Source: Cenococcum geophilum 1.58 | Taxonomy: Eukaryota > Ascomycota > Dothideomycetes > Gloniales > Gloniaceae | DNA: 64,000 nt | Reading direction: 5' to 3' | Assembly: GCA_001692895.1 (NCBI GenBank) | Contig: KV748212.1 | Span: 1,176,428-1,240,427 of the forward strand | Shown here: piece after piece, positions 22,856 to 36,200 of the stretch | How positions within the stretch are numbered: position 1 is the stretch's first letter | Layout of the letters: each line of letters starts with the position of its first letter | Translations under genes and position numbers: made by a program | The notes under the pieces: generated by a model | Seen by the model: the letters and a program-made list of their open reading frames with translations, nothing else | Told to the model about the DNA's origin: nothing | The model's database searches: none

Positions 22856-25079
22856 GATACGGGATCAAGGACAAGATAGAGAACCGCGACCAATTGGAAA
22901 TACTCCTGGAGGACACATTCGACGCTTCGTCTTACGGGTGGTTGCGGAGGCGAGGACGACAGCGGGAAGCCACAAAATGTCTGCACAGCACCGGTGTGAC
23001 TAGCACGATGTGGTCGAGATACGCAAAAGTAGCTGGTTAACGAAGGTTTGCAGATGCGGAGCAGGTGGGTCTTGAGATAGCGGGTGGTTAGTGGAGGACA
23101 GGGCCAAAAGATAAAATACAAGCGCAATTGCGATAACCCAGTGGGTTGGGTGGAGCTGGAGGCCTCTGTGCCTGGCTCGGGGCTCTGGTAGTGGTGATGT
23201 GACTACAGATGTAGTTGAAATCTAGTTTCTCGGCCGTGTGGTTCGAGCGGGCAAGGGATTTCGTGCAGATCGAGCCTCAAGGACCCACTACTCGCCTCAG
23301 CCTCAGCCGTGGGAAAGTGGAGCGTCTGGAGCACGAGGCAACAAGGTACAAGACCAGTACCAGCGGAGACTCAGCGGAGGGAGTGCCTGTCTACCCGTGT
23401 CTGTGATGTTGGAGTGGGTAGTGTTAGGTAGGACGAATTGCAGAAAATTTCAAGGCGAGTCTTGGGGGCGCTGCTCCGATTACGCAACGAGGCCAGCAGC
23501 GGCTGGTTGTACTGGGCTGACCAACACCTCACCGTGCGCTGACTGCGCGGATCAGAGCGGACGAGCCGAGCAGCACGCAGATGGCGGTAGAGGGAAACAA
23601 GCAGCCGTCGGGGAGGGCGAGTGCAGTGCAGGAGAGCCTTCCGGGGGGATGGTTGGAAGACTAGCAGAGACTGATGCCCTCCACGTGACGGTAGAGACGC
23701 TGGGAAGTGAGACCATTCACGGCCTGCGGCAGCGGGAAAACCACGGCGGTTTTTGCAAAGTCTTGGTTCCTGCGTCGAGCTTCCTATCTCTACGACGAAT
23801 GCTGGGTGGTGCGTGCTGCTCCCGTCGGCCGACCGAATTACCCAGTCCAAGGAAGCCGCGCAATGAGAGAGAGCGTTTTGGCTGCGCTGAAGGAGATCAT
23901 CTCTGCATGAGGCAATTCAGGGGCTGTCCATTTCAAGTCCAATCAGTTTGCGTACGTCGTCACTGAGCTGGGCGATTCGCTCCCAGCAACAACCTTGGAA
24001 GCTCGGTGGTGTTGAGGTGCGTAACCTACCGAGAGCCGCCTGCAAATTTGGCTTGAGAAGCAACGTGGAGGCAACTCTGCCGGACAGCCACAGCCGGGAT
24101 TGTTTCCTACAAGGGCATTAGACGCAGATGGGCGTTTTATCCCCGAGCGATCCTCGGCCGTAATTCCGCCTCTGTTCTCTGCGACACTACTTCTCAACCT
24201 TTTTTTATACAACCCGGCACTCGTCAACGGCACGCGCCTGCTCTTCTTAACGCTGTAGACTGCATTAGCGGCCGAACTATAGTGTTCCTGTATGCTGCCG
24301 ACGTGTTTAAACAGCCAAGATGCTTTGGCCAGGCCTGAGCACGTGCAGACCTTCAGATTATGAATAGCATAACAAAATTAAGTAAAGGTAGTTAGCACTT
24401 TCAGACAGCACTAGGATAAAATAGGTTCCTAATGCTCAGGCGACATATATAGATGAAGCAGGTGTAGGCGAGCATTAAATAATTGCATGAACAGTCGTAG
24501 GGGAATTATTAGAGCAGTATAGCGCATGATAAGCCCGATGGCAATTTAAATTAAAAAAGTTGTGAAGATATCCTTAAACACCTCAGTGAGGCATTCATTA
24601 CGAAAACATGGCGATGCACATAGTAGTAGCTTTGCATCCACTTCGGCCTGAGATCAAATGCCGGAGACTACTTCTAAGCCTAAAAACAGATATCCTCACC
24701 CATTAATGGCTATACTAAATAATGCTAGAAGCTAGTCAGCAATTTTTCACGGTTTGCGATCAAGGCCAGTGGCAGCGGTACATCATCCTTGCATCAATTC
24801 CATCTCTTACTTTGAAAACATGAATTCCATAAATATCTATACTGCTTCCACTAGTGTACTTAATTATAATCTCAGAACCATTTTAACATTCAGCAAGTTT
24901 GTTGATGCTTGATTAACCACTGTTTATCTTACAGATATTATTACGTCAATGAAAGATGCATCCTTGAACACCCGTTGCACCTTGTATGTTCTGAATTCAT
25001 ATTGTGATATAGCCTCCAGATACGACTCAACTGGAGAACACCGCGTCTATGTACAGCTATTTACACGGCAGGATATTTC
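22856..25079. other. Upstream region of the transcription factor and 3' flank of NDUFA5
   Basis: About 22856-24240 is GC-rich and would contain the promoter and leader of the minus-strand transcription factor gene. Overlapping open frames on both strands (for example 23238-23966, plus, 242 codons) show no recognisable domain and are probably chance frames. About 24240-25079 is AT-rich intergenic DNA but retains normal CA/TG, so it is not RIP-degraded. No RNA gene was recognised. Confidence 0.6.
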
Positions 25080-25960
25080 TCACGACTTTTGTGTTGACGT
25101 ATGAGCTCTACCGTGCTCAAAATATGTCCATTGTCCTTCAGCAGGTTTCTCCTCGAGCTCTTCCCAACTTTGCGTTACGGGTGGTTAGCTGTTATTGTCA
25201 AGCGAGTGTAAGACGGTAAGGGTGAAACTTACGCCTTTGCTTCGATCATCATATCTACCAACTTATGTTCTCCTTCCGCGACTTGAATGACTTCTTCAAT
25301 CAGCCCCGCACCAATTTTGCTTTCGATGTCCGAGATTCTGTAGGAGGGTTATTAGAATAGTTTCATTGTATGAAAGGGCGAAACGCCCTTAAACAATCAG
25401 AGAAAAATGAAACCAACATACTGCTCAACTGTTAACTGTGGTTCGGGATCAAGTTTAATCTTTTGAATTCTGTCCATATCCAAAGGTTTGTCTCCTAGTA
25501 TCTTTGCTTTCTGATTCCGTCTTTCGGTCTGCGATCGGGGCCCTTCTACCTCCCCAGCTTTAATGCGCTCACCGTCCCACTCATCCTCCCGCTCGTCAAG
25601 CTCTTCTTCGAGCGGAATTGTGGCGACGAATGGTTTCCCATCAATTGTATACTTGAGTCCCTCGAAACCGCCTGGATTATCCACAATCTGCATCTGAACC
25701 TTGTCCTGCCAAGCATTAAACCCATGGGGCTTTGCCGCCTTGACTATCTGTAACCGGTGTTTGGTGAGAGCTTCAGCCGATTGGCGGTATACTGAAGATT
25801 CTGGTAGTTGCTTGAGCTTATCCAGAGTCGAGCTGTACAGGTATATCAGGGCGGACCGGGGTGAAGGGTGGGTGACCAGGCCACAGAGGCCGGTCGGGGC
25901 GCCGGGTTCAAGGAAGCGGCCTGCCTTGACACTGGCGAGGAGTTTCAAGGCAACCCTCAT
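25080..25960 (-). CDS. Complex I accessory subunit, NDUFA5 family (fungal 29.9 kDa subunit)
   Basis: Three exons (25960-25422, 25337-25233, 25167-25080) with introns of 84 and 65 bp (GTATGT...CAG and GTAAGT...AAG, the latter with a GCTAAC branch point) give 243 residues, a normal length for the fungal protein. The N-terminus MRVALKLLASVKAGRFLEPG, then TPRS-like SPRSALIYLYSSTLDKL and PESSVYRQSAEALTKHRL, marks the ETC_C1_NDUFA5 family (PF04716). The C-terminus has GAGLIEEVIQVAEGEHKLVD and WEELEEKPAEGQW. The family is an accessory subunit of the peripheral arm of mitochondrial NADH:ubiquinone oxidoreductase; it is imported into the matrix side and has no catalytic cofactor. Frame continuity across both junctions fixes the splice sites. 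The gene is divergent from the disulfide isomerase gene. Confidence 0.95.
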
Positions 25961-26324
25961 ATTAGCGGTCGAAGAGGCGCGGCGACAAGACGAGTGATGT
26001 GTTGGCGGATTGGCGTGTCGATTGACGTTGTGAGGCTCCTGTGTGGGCTGTGAGTCTATGCACGGGCCGTATTCGAGGTCTTGGCTCGCTTTTCAATCAG
26101 CCTGTGCAAGGAGACGGGGTCGACGGATCCATAATTGCTCGACTGCTACACTTACTGCTTCACATCCTGGGAGAGCGTGGTTGAAGTGTCCGCGACTTTG
26201 TATAATTACGGCAACTGTGCTTGTGGAGCCTCTTCCGCGGACGACTGGCTTGCTCTCAAGTCCGTGAACTGTCCTCAGACGGAGGATCTGCCTCTTCGTC
26301 CAGATATCAATACTCTCATTCGCC
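25961..26324. promoter_or_regulatory. Divergent promoter region shared by NDUFA5 and the PDI gene
   Basis: The two start codons point away from each other across only 364 bp, so both promoters and leaders must lie here. GC content is about even and CA/TG is normal. No specific binding site is assigned. Confidence 0.6.
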
Positions 26325-28613
26325 ATGCGCGTATTACTCTACTCCATTCTGTCGCTCGCGACTCTTCGTTCCGTACTTGCAGGATCCCCCGTCGAAGCAG
26401 CTGCAACATCTACTTCTGTAGCTAGCGGCATTAAGATACAAACAGCCGCTGCAGTTAAGCCATCGGATAGTCTAGATGATGCTCCACCAGAAACTATATT
26501 CAACGGCCAGGCAGTGCCACCGATGAAAGAGCTTTCGGGAGTAACTCTCGATGAAGAGATTAGCAAAGGCTACTGGTAACATTCCACAACCCTAACAAGA
26601 CCCGCCAGACTACTAACAATGTATTCAGGCTAGTAGAATTCTTCTCTCCTTTCTGCAGTCATTGCATGGCATTTAAGCCTACATGGCAAACTCTATACGA
26701 ATTCTATTATACTTCAAAACCGCTTCCCGGCACACAGAAGAACTCTGAGTCACTGAACTCCTTTTCCCGATACTACAACTTTAAATTCGCCAAACTTGAT
26801 TGTATCGCTTATAGGGATACATGCTCTGCCAAGGAAATTGAGAATTTCCCTTCTATCGTGTTGTTCAAGGATGGCAAAGAAGTCAAGAAAGTCAAGGGAG
26901 CAAGGGAACTTGCGGAATTGAGCACCTGGGTAGAGGAGACACTAGAATCAATACGGCCCGGGTCACGACCAAAAGAGGGTGTGACTCTTCCAAAGGTTGG
27001 TGCTCACGAAATAGACCCAGCTTCAAAACCCGAGACCTCTGAAGCTAAAGATAAGGACCCTGCTGGGGGTGCTGCCGCTGCTTCTAAACATAATGCTCTT
27101 GCTAGTCAAAGCAGCTCACCATCCGTACTACCCAAGGCGGAACTGACAAAGGCTAAAACAACGCCGAACCCCACAGGCGTATCCGTACCTCTCACTGCCG
27201 AAAAATTCCAAAAGGTGGTTACCAACACTCGAGATCCCTGGTTTGTTAAATTCTATGCCCCTTGGTGTCACCATTGTCAAGCCATGGGTCCAAATTGGTC
27301 GCAGATGGCTCGTGAAATGCAAGGAAAACTCAGTGTTGGAGAAGTCAACTGTGACATTGAGAAACGCCTCTGCAAAGACGCGCGTGTTAAAGGATATCCC
27401 ACATTGTTATTCTTCAGAGGCGGCGAGCGTGTGGAATATAATGGACTACGTGGAATTGGAGATCTCATTGATTTCGCAAACAATGCAGTTGATATCGGCT
27501 CTGGGGTCGTTGATGTTGATTTCGATTCGTTCGAAGAAATGGAAGAGACCGAGGAGGTAATCTTCCTCTACTTCTACGACCATGCAACAACGAGCGAAGA
27601 TTTCCAAGCTTTGGAGCGCCTCACGTTGAGCTTGATTGGTCACGCGAAATTGGTCAAGACGAAGGATCCCAGGCTTTCCACTCGTTTCAAGATATCAACA
27701 TGGCCACGTTTGATGGTTTCCAGGGATGGTAAACCAACTTACTATACTGCGTTAGCTCCTAAAGATATGCGAGATTTTAGGAAGGTGTTGAACTGGATGA
27801 AATCAGTATGGTTACCAATTGTTCCTGAGCTCACGTCCTCGAATGCAAGAGAGATAATGGACGGCAAGCTTGTTGTTTTGGGTATCCTAAGCCGAGATCG
27901 ATCGGACGAGTTCATCAGCGCAAAACGAGAGATTAAAAACGCGGCATTGGAATGGATCGACAAGCAGACACAAATGTTCCAGCTCGAGAGACAGGAACTC
28001 CGTGATGCGAAGCAGCTACGTATTGAGGAAGCTGAAGACCGCAATGATCAGAGAGCTCTGCGAGCTGCTAAGAGTATCCGTATTAACATGNACGAGATTG
28101 AACGCAAAGGGGTTGGTTTTGCCTGGGTTGATGGGGTTTTCTGGGAGCGGTGGATACGCACGACGTATGGTATCGATGTGAAAGATGGTGAGAGAGTAGT
28201 CATTAACGATGAAGACGTAAGTATTCGAACTGCATTCAATGACGCGTAGTATACTCACAACCATCTAGAACCGTAAATACTGGGACATAACAATCAATGG
28301 TGATCCCATCAGGCCTTCCAGGACGTCAATACTGGAAACACTCTCAAAAGTTGTTGCGTCACCCCCTAAAATTAGCCCGAAGTCTACAACCGGGGCTATA
28401 GAGCACTTCTTCTTCCAAATAAGGAACGCCTGTGGAAGTCACCCTTGGCTTGCATTAGGTGTTTTTATCGGTTTCCTCGCTAGCGTCTCAATATGGGGCA
28501 AATCACGCATTCGTCGGGGTCGGAACTTTGGAAGTAATACTGGGGGTTTTTTCCAGCTCGACGGTAAAGAGGGACTCTTAGGAGGCGTCAGCGCTAACGG
28601 GAAGGTGGATTAA
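26325..28613 (+). CDS. Membrane-anchored protein disulfide isomerase, Eps1-like
   Basis: Three exons (26325-26575, 26629-28216, 28269-28613) give 727 residues. Introns are 53 bp (GTAACA...CAG, with TACTAAC) and 52 bp (GTAAGT...TAG). Residues 1-19 look like a signal peptide (MRVLLYSILSLATLRSVLA). Thioredoxin domain 1 has the active site CSHC at 93-96; it is completed only by splicing (W84 spans the junction). Thioredoxin domain 2 has CHHC at 297-300 inside FYAPWCHHCQAMGPNW. A third thioredoxin-like region and an acidic/basic helical stretch follow. A hydrophobic segment at about 672-690 (LALGVFIGFLASVSIWG) precedes a basic cytosolic tail (KSRIRRGR). There is no KDEL-type signal, so the membrane anchor would hold it in the ER. 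Length and layout match yeast Eps1 and related fungal proteins that form or isomerise disulfides and assist ER quality control. Base 28091 is N, so one residue is unknown. Confidence 0.9.
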
Positions 28614-30264
28614 ATGGCTATGGGAGCAAATGCTGTCTTTCTTTTTGTATCATACTGTTTTACATAGGTTGGTACTGGTCGACAAGGCGTACATAGGTAG
28701 TGAGTAATATTATTATCTCATAAGATTTCCAACAATATCCCTTGACCCGGTGGCGTCCTACGAGTATATGGCCCGTGCACGAGCTTTAGGAACACCAGTC
28801 TCAAAACTTCGTATGCATTCTATATAGATTAATTTAATTAATATATCACTATAATGCCTTCTAATCGTGCTTCTAGAGACATAGACCTTATTTAGCCTAC
28901 TCGATACATCGTTCTACCGAATCAGACTATAAAAAAAAACCCTTAAAGCCCTACATCGGGAAAATATTCGCAGGCTGAAATTCATTTGATAGGTGATCAA
29001 ATACTATCAAGTCAATTGCCTGCTAAATGGCTTGTCGTTGGCGTTGTTGACGTTGTTGACGCATTTGACGTATTTGACACACGGATCGACTCGACAGTTT
29101 TTTAATTTCCTACATCACTTAATTTTCGCTTAAGCTCTACGCTAAAATTATAATAATTACATAATATTTTATTTTATAAAAAGTTTACTTACAATGAGTC
29201 TTATTATACGTGTATTATATAATACTTATAATATACTTAACTTAAAAGACTTTAATATATTTAATTGCGTAGGCTGCGCGTAGGCTACGTATTTAAAAAA
29301 ACTCAATATAGGCCAGTTCGTTAAGTGATATATTAATTATATCAAGTAAGTCAATTACCTATCAACTACTAGCAGTTGAGGCCATCTAAAGGGGACGATA
29401 TTTTGTCGATATAGCCGCCGCCTAAATTCAAACCTCTTATTATAAACAATTTTAACGACTATGCTAAGCTAAATCTCTCTCCTAATATAAGTTTACAAAT
29501 CCTTTTTAGTTTCTTCTTTATAAAAGAGATTATAAAACAGTTATAAGGTATTAAGGCTCTACGCTACTAAGGACTAAATGTACTTAAATATATAAGTACT
29601 AGTATACCTACTAAGTACGTAGTGTAGAATAATATATATACTAGTTATAGCCAAATAGGTACTAAGGCACCTAATATAAGTATATAGGGCTCTATTTAAT
29701 ACTAAGGATAAGGAATATACTTATTTTATAAATTAGACACTTAGGAAGAAACCTCGTTAACGTAATAGTAAGGATTTAGTGCTACGCCTATAGACTTCTA
29801 TAAAGTCCTAAGCTAATTAAATTACTATACTTTAGTTCTATAAAGTCCTAAACTAATTATATTATACTAAGAGAAAGTTTTTCTTAAGAGTTTAAAAGCT
29901 TATAGGAGCCTTTTATATATAAACTTAAAGTTGTTTATTAGGGGATAACTATTCTAGTAAAAATTATATCCCTTTATAACGTATAACAAAATACTAAATT
30001 TTAAGATAGTATTAAAGACGTAGGCAATAACTATAGAGGAGAAGAAAGGGAGTCTCTTTTATAGACGACTTGAATTCTTTCTATAAGCTTTGCAGTGTAT
30101 AGGAATTAAACAAGCAACTTGATTATAAATGTAGCTCTAAAGCCTCTATATATACACGAAGAAGGTGGAGGTAATAAGACATAATGGGGTAATAGGTAAC
30201 TAAAATGGGAACAGTAATCTGCAAGCACTATTGATCTGCGATCAATATATAGGGTGGCGCTGAC
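28614..30264. other. 3' flank of the PDI gene passing into unidentified RIP-degraded DNA
   Basis: The gene's 3' region ends near 28800. A short GTTGTTGAC/ATTTGAC tandem (29038-29085) follows. Near 28985-29025 and 29325-29375 there are inverted related words (aagtcaattgcct and aagtaagtcaattacc), which could be subterminal repeats of a DNA transposon. From 29400 to 30264 the DNA is RIP-saturated and has broken plus-strand frames (for example FSFFFIKEIIKQL near 29510) that I could not assign. No intact gene. Confidence 0.45.
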
Positions 30265-33200
30265 TGTAACGGAGCCTTGTAGTAGGAACTACGGTGGACT
30301 CGTTAATAGGCTAGGTATATAGGTATCGAATAAGTCAACAACGTAATAACAACTGGTGGAGTGATTGCCCAACATATTAACTCCAATTATATTCTAAGAA
30401 TTACTACGAGGAAGGAACTATCTAGGTAGGGACTAAGGGTCCTTAAATACACAACCGTACTCCTAAGAAAGTCGTTGCTCTATCTACTCTATCTACTCTA
30501 TTCGCTCTATTATAGATCTTACAGATTACATAGATTATATAGATTATATTACGTGACTTTGCTTACTATTCCTTATTATATAGTTCCACGGGTTCTATCC
30601 TAGTCTATACTTATATTAACTAACTAGCTTCTTTTAACTCTTCTCTAAGTAGTCGTAATATCGTACTTAAAGCGTTTATAATACTATCTTCCTCCTCTCT
30701 ATCTTCGTCCTTAAAGATACCCAGCATCTCTAGGTTATTTATTAGAGGTATAATATCCATCTAATTAATTTAGTTAATATTATTACTTATAATACCTAAA
30801 GCACCTTCTTTTTCTTTAACTCTTCGTTATACGCGTATAGTCTCTTCTATACTATCGCTTAGTAAAGTAATACCATCTCCATATTCTTATTGCGCGAAAA
30901 AGGGGTTAGTTTATATTACGTTAGTAAGTCCTTTATCTTAACAACCCTCTTCCTATATAGAGTATACTAAAGCAAACGTTTAATCGTCTTACAATATTTA
31001 TTTAATTTCTAACGCTAAATATACGCGTCCTATAACTCTTAATAGTCTCTAAGTTTCCTAAGTAATTTATTATAGGGTCTTATATTTAATTTACTGCTAT
31101 AAAGCTTAATAATAAGCTATCCGTTACCTTAGTAGAACTTTATTATTCGCGTAACGCTAAGAAGGAGGCTACTAATACTTAATAACGGGCTCTGGATTCT
31201 TATCTTACTGCGTTTACTTAGTTAATTTATCTTAAGAAAGTTCGCAAGAAGGTCCGTTTTAAGGAGTAGAAACTTATAAAATANGGTNTATANGAACTTA
31301 GNGANAAAANAANNGATTCTCTTTTAATAGANAAGGAAATANNTNTAAGTANTTNNGCANNNNCTCTTCNTAGGTCCCCCTTAGGTAACTTATTCTTTAG
31401 CGATTCCCTTTTACCTAACCTTTTCTCTTTTAATACTCCTATACCTTTCCCATAGCGTTCTTTAGGTTCTCTAGTAGTTCCTAGGTAATCTCTTTATAGC
31501 CTATCCACTTTACTTTATACTATATTTTATTATCTATAACCTTATAACTAATAATCTTTAAAACTTACTATTTATCCTTTTCTTATCCTCTATACGTGTC
31601 TACTTTATAAACTAGTAGCTTAATATTCCTATATACTGGCTCTAGCATTATAATATACTATATAGGGTAAATCTTTATCCTAGCTAGTAGATTTAACTTA
31701 AATGTAATTAATAAAATTCTTTATATAATTTCGAAAGGTCCTAGTCTAACATAGTCTAACTTTTTGCTTAGTTATTAACTTTTAAAATTTTTATATAGTA
31801 GCCATACTTTATCTCCCTCCTTAAGATCTAGTCCCTTAGATCTCTTAGTATTATAGTACTTTTTCATTCTTTACTATACCACCTTAGCTATTTTCATAAG
31901 GTCTATATAAAGATTTATTAAACTCTTTATCCTTTACTTAGCTATACTACTTATCTTCTTTACTTAACGTAGCGATAATAAGGTCCTTAGCTCGTATCTA
32001 TAATTCGCCTTAAATAGTAACATGCCCATTCCTTCTTATAGTATTATATTATATATAAACTATATAACTAGTAATAGTAATACCTAATTATTCTATGCAT
32101 AATTAATATAATGCCTTAGATACTGTTCTAGTATCTAATTTAATCTTTCTGTTTAACCGTCTGTCTATAGATAATATACGGTAGAAGTTACTACTTAAAC
32201 TCCTTACTCTGCTAAAAACACTTCCTAAAATACTGCTATAAATCTTAAATCTCTATCCGATATAATTTTGCTTAATACTTTATATCTTATAAATACTTCT
32301 TTAACATAAATTCTAGCGACATCTTCCGCTAATATTTCCTTTAAACATGCTATAAAGTATCCCTACTTTATAAGCTTATCTATTATTACTAAGATTACGT
32401 TATAATCTTATTTAGTAATAGGGTCTCTTAACTTTAGCAACTTTATAATAAAGTCCTATAATATAACCTCCTATAGTCTCTCTAGTATTTTAATAGGTTA
32501 TAGCTCTCTATATAGCTTATACCTTATTAGTTTATTCCTTTAGTAATTTAAACATTTCTTTATAACTTATCTTACTAGTTCCTAAATTCTATTAATAATA
32601 TACTCCTCTTAAAGTCTTAATACTAAGCCTATAGCTCCATTATGTCCTTAAGTTAGTCCTTTATAAAATAACTTAACAAACTCCTTTGTAATAGCTCTTA
32701 GTATATACGTCGCTTTTTAATTTTCGTACTGCTCTAAGTCTAGATCCTCTATTTATACGTCTAGGATCTTTTATATCTAATTACTCTCTAGTGATTTATA
32801 GATCTTCTCCTCTTATATTACTATAATCTTTAGATAATTGTATCTAATTAATCTATCTATATCCTTTCGCAATAAAGCCCCTAATGGCTTTTTATTATTT
32901 TATAGTTTAGCTTTTTTACTTAAAGCATCTGCTCGTGTATTTTCTATACCCTTAATATACTAAATCTTAAAATAGTATTCTGTAAGCATCTCTGCCTATC
33001 TAACCTATCTATAATTAAGTTCTTTTATTATTAGGAACCCCGTTAGGTTCTTATAATCCGTCTTAACTATAAATAGTTTCTCTATGCCTTATAAGAATGC
33101 TCTCTATTTCTAAAGTGCTATAACTATACCTAACAACTCCTTATTATAGATGTTATAGTTTAGTTCCGGTGGTGTTATCTTTTAACTATAGTATACCACT

Positions 33201-36200
33201 AGGTGCTATCTATTTTTATATTTTTATAGGAAATACGCTTTTAGTGCATAGTCTAATATATCCATTTTAACTACTATCTCTAACTATAGCTAATAGATTT
33301 TAAGAACTGGCTCCTAGGTGAACAACTATTTAACCTTCTTAAATAGTTCCTTTTATTCCTCTCCCTATACCTATAGTTCTTCCTTTTTTATTAATCTTAT
33401 AAATAGCTTAATATCCTTTAACCATTAAGCTATAAACCTTCTACAGTAATTACAAAACCCTAGAAATAACCTTAACTATATTATATTTTTTAGTTCTTGC
33501 TAATTTACTATAGCCTTAATCTTCTTTAGATCTATACTAAGTTGGCCTAGTTTAATAATAAATCTAATAAAATCTGTCTTCCTAGTAAAGAATTCGCATT
33601 TCTTAATTGCTACTAGCATCTATTTTTCTTGTAGTCTCTTTAAAACCTATTTAACGTATTCTCCATATTCTTCCTTACTTATTAAGTAAATAATAATATT
33701 ATTAAGGTATACCATAATAAATTCATCTAAGTACTCTCTTAATACATTGTTAATACGCTTCTAAAACGTTACTAATGCGTTTATAAGCCCGAATTATATA
33801 ACTAATGGTTTATATAGTCCTTCCTTTAACCTAAAGGCTGCCTTCCATTTATTGCCTTCCTTAATTTTAATCTAATGGTACGCCCATCTTAGATTTATCT
33901 TTATAAAGATTTGCGTATTACCGATCCTGTCTTAGATTTCGCTAATTAAGGGTAAAGAATACCTATTCTTTCTAATAATGCTGTTTAACTGTCTATAGTT
34001 AATACATAGTCTAAGTTTTCCATTTTTCTTTAGTATAAATAGTACTGGATATCCCGCTAATAACTGTAATAGTCTAATATATCCCTTTTATAAGTTTTCC
34101 TAGATAAACTCTTTTAATGCTCTACCTTCTTCTTCGGTAAGCTTATAGATTGGAAAGAACTTTAAACTTATTCCTAGTTCTAATTCTATCTTATAGTCCT
34201 ATACTATATATTTTACTAGCTTTTTACTTTCTAGTGACTATAGTTTTTTACTATACTTATAGTATCTCTTTGGTATATAGCTTAGTCCTTTCTCTGTTTC
34301 TTTATAGGTCGCCCCTACTTAGTACTATACTAACTTGGCTTATTATTGTATTTTACGGCGTCAAGTATCCCTAATATTAACTTAACCTATAACCCAATTA
34401 ATCTTTAGATTATATTCCTATAACTAAGGTATTCCTAATACTACCTTATTATTCCCTAATAGTAATATNTTAAAAGACATNTNNACTNNTNTTCCTTTAA
34501 TGGTTAGCTAAATAGGTCCTATTTTAAGATTAATAATGCCTCCTCTATAGGCTATCGGATCTCCTAAAATTGTCACTAATAGGTAAAGATATTCCTTCTG
34601 TCTGTGTAGTAACCCCATTCTTTTAACTGCTATTAACAAGATATAGTTCCTTATTGCTCTACTATCTATTAATACCTCAAACTACTAATCTTACTACTTA
34701 ACTCGTAAATTTAGGTGTCGTTCTTAAATTCCTTTAAGGGTCTAAGGTTCTACTACTGGTTTCCTCTAGTCCTATAGGCCTCTACTTTTCCTAACTATTA
34801 GCTGCTTAATCCTATTATACTTAGCTTACTCTTTAGCCAATACCTAGTTCGCTTTTTGTCTTTAATATACTATAGATAGGTGTTTTCTAGATATTCCCAC
34901 TATTATCGTCCATCTAGGCATTCTTCTATAAGGAATCTTCCTGGTTAAAGTATTAAATCTTCTTCCTCTTGGACTTCTGCTAGATGCCAGCCGTGTATAT
35001 ACTTAGCATTCCTGTACTATTGTTTATTTACCATCTAGTATATCCTTATAGGGTATTTCCAATTCTTTTCTTTCGGATTTTTGTGCATCTTATATATGTT
35101 ATCTATATATACAATCCATGATAGCGTATAATGCGCTAGGTACTTTAGGTTAACTCTTTACTTGTCTTTATCCTTAAGTTTAAACCTCTATCGCACTAAT
35201 TTAAACGTTATAACTTTATTTATAGGTACTAAGATACGCCTTTCGCTTCTCTAGTCCTTTAACTATTCCTCTAGATCCTTTAATATTATAATTAAGGCTC
35301 CCTTAATATAATTTATTACTTTTTCCGTAATTAGGTAGTCTTAGATAACTTTTTTATCCAGCCACATATAGAAATCTTCCCACTCGTCATTGTGTCGTTG
35401 CCTATACCACTTTTAGTACAGCTGCTGGAGTATATACGGTCTGTCTGTAAGAAAGTATCTTCTTATTACTGCGTTATGATAACCTTTAGTATGTTATTCC
35501 TCGAACCTAGTTAGAATCCCTAAATCCTCTTCTTATTCTAGTTCGGTAAGCCACTTAGCTCTTAGTGTACCTACTTTTAGCCTATTAGTGATTCTTTATA
35601 CTAGCGCTCTGTCCCTTATACGTCCTAATATACTAAATCTCTTATCTAGTTTCTGTTCTTGCTATAAGGTAATTCTTACTCTAAATTTCTCCATAGTTTC
35701 TTTTCTTTCTCGCCTTATAAGTGGATCCTTAAAGTCTTTATGCTTCCTAATCTTAGTATTAAACTTTTAATCTTTAGTCTAAATATCTTGTTTAACTAGT
35801 AAGTCCTCTAAGTTTATATATCTGTCTCCTAGTCTAACTGCTATTTATATTACAGATTCTCTAATCTGTAATAAAGCCATTTGCTTTTTACCTATGGGTA
35901 TTCTAATTTATACTCTAAATTCTTAATCCCCTGGATTCTTTAATCCTAAGCTTACTTCTTTCTTAAGCTACGCTTTAGCCTTAGTTTAACTAGGCTTTAC
36001 TAGTGTCCTCGTCTCGTCTTAAGAGTCCTAGATCTTACTTATCTTGTCTTAAAAGTCTTATACCTTTAGAAAACTTCGTCCTAAGCTTATTTATATATTA
36101 CTAAACTAAGCTATTACTCTATCCTATTAGTTTTCGTCCATTATAGGTCCTTAAGTATACCTTATCTTATCTTAAAAATCTTAGTCGTCTCTTATCTCGT

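Noticed and set aside
22792..23127. 111-codon minus-strand frame overlapping the transcription factor start, as a possible upstream regulatory ORF
   Set aside because: The transcription start is unknown and the peptide shows nothing recognisable.
23238..23966. 242-codon open frame (plus) upstream of the transcription factor
   Set aside because: No domain, no intron logic, overlapping long frames on both strands in GC-rich DNA; most likely chance.
24240..25079. Possible tRNA or small RNA gene in the AT-rich intergenic part
   Set aside because: No convincing A/B box pair or cloverleaf could be found by eye; a covariance-model search would decide.
26043..26425. Several overlapping short frames before the PDI start
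   Set aside because: They cover the divergent promoter and the first PDI exon in other frames, with no recognisable product.
34150..35770. Short plus-strand open frames at 34150-34374 and 35588-35770
   Set aside because: They are antisense to gypsy B pol and gag in AT-rich RIP DNA.
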